This document shows positions 40,262 through 40,699 of a stretch of 40,699 nt of DNA, piece after piece. The notes under the pieces are model-generated. The model had not been told where the DNA came from, ran no database searches, and was given only the letters and a program-made list of their open reading frames with translations. The translations under genes and the position numbers were made by a program. Numbering within the stretch: position 1 is the first letter of the stretch; the number at the start of each line of letters is the position of its first letter. The stretch comes from Thioalkalivibrio paradoxus (lineage in GTDB: Bacteria > Pseudomonadota > Gammaproteobacteria > Ectothiorhodospirales > Ectothiorhodospiraceae). The stretch spans positions 1 through 40,699 of the forward strand of contig JAABSC010000016.1 in NCBI GenBank assembly GCA_011390565.1, read 5' to 3'.

Positions 40262-40699
40262 CATACTCTCGCGTGGCCGGAACGGGCAGCTATCTGCCGG
40301 CGAAAATCCTCACCAACGCCGACCTTGAGAAGATGGTCGACACCACCGATGAGTGGATCTTCGACCGCACCGGCATCCGGCAGCGCCACATCGCCGCGGA
40401 CGACGAGACGACGTCGGATCTCGCGCTTCAGGCCTCTTTGCGCGCGCTGGAAGCGGCCGGGCTGACTGCCGCGGACCTGGACCTCATCGTGGTCGCGACG
40501 ACGACCCCGGACCAGATCTTTCCCAGCACCGCCTGCCTGCTCCAGGCCAAGCTCGGTGTCGGCGGCTGCCCGGCGTTCGACCTGCAGGCGGTCTGCAGCG
40601 GGTTCGTGTTCGCGCTGGCCACGGCGGACCAGTTCATCCGCGGCGGACAGTGCCGGCACGCGCTGGTCGTCGGCGCCGAGACACTCTCGCGCATCACCG
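40258..40699 (+). CDS. fabH: 3-oxoacyl-ACP synthase III, 3' end beyond window
   Basis: The GTG at 40258 (GGAGG upstream) opens a frame reading [20 protein letters not shown], then [20 protein letters not shown], and the active cysteine C113 in [13 protein letters not shown]. The condensing-enzyme family is clear; this enzyme starts fatty-acid chains from acetyl-CoA and malonyl-ACP. About 147 codons are present; the histidine and asparagine of the triad are outside the window. Confidence 0.95.
   Translation, partial: MTYSRVAGTGSYLPAKILTNADLEKMVDTTDEWIFDRTGIRQRHIAADDETTSDLALQASLRALEAAGLTAADLDLIVVATTTPDQIFPSTACLLQAKLGVGGCPAFDLQAVCSGFVFALATADQFIRGGQCRHALVVGAETLSRIT

Overview
The window is GC-rich chromosomal DNA from a gammaproteobacterium. 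Gene content points to a chemolithotrophic or phototrophic sulfur oxidiser of the Chromatiales/Ectothiorhodospiraceae type (Thioalkalivibrio-like); this placement is an inference. Supporting signs are a sulfur globule protein, two DsrC/TusE-superfamily proteins, the CO-forming hydrogenase maturase HypX next to NikR, a two-subunit pyruvate carboxylase, and the yceD-rpmF-plsX-fabH block. No phage, IS element or CRISPR array was found.

Layout. 1-5.0 kb: a radical SAM enzyme of the AmmeMemoRadiSam type (minus strand, cut by the window edge) is divergent from hypX-nikR-ggt. 5.2-6.8 kb: a secreted nuclease. 7.0-11.3 kb: tusE, an IalB-like secreted protein, a CBS-pair protein, pcm, an unrecognised helical protein, a host-attachment family protein and a cysteine-free DsrC homologue. 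11.4-17.5 kb (minus): a three-gene envelope cluster, LolA-like/DUF1329 carrier, DUF1302 outer-membrane barrel, RND/MMPL pump, with a strong GC hairpin in each intercistronic gap. 17.7-23.4 kb (minus): a cobalamin riboswitch followed by btuB, a PduO-type adenosyltransferase, btuF, btuC, btuD and a small membrane protein. 23.7-28.0 kb: gltX, tRNA-Ala(GGC), a membrane microprotein and tRNA-Glu(TTC), flanked by three toxin-antitoxin modules (a TumE with an internal deletion plus TumA; MntA/HepT; Doc plus antitoxin). 28.2-33.3 kb: doxX, a bufferin (HvfA-type) precursor, its MNIO/DUF692 enzyme and HvfC partner, then a convergent MASE1 histidine kinase/FixJ-type regulator. 33.5-33.9 kb: sulfur globule protein with an intrinsic terminator and an FNR-like box upstream. 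34.3-38.2 kb (minus): pyruvate carboxylase A and B subunits and maf. 38.3-40.7 kb: yceD, rpmF, plsX and a partial fabH behind a near-consensus sigma-70 promoter.

Functional themes. Nickel and CO supply for [NiFe]-hydrogenase (hypX, nikR), cobalamin import and activation, copper or sulfur-linked peptide metallophore production (bufferin cluster), sulfur handling (TusE, DsrC-like, Sgp) and an envelope transport system of unknown cargo. An 70-80 bp palindromic repeat with arms reading GCCACGGAAGAACACGGAAA occurs five times in intergenic gaps.
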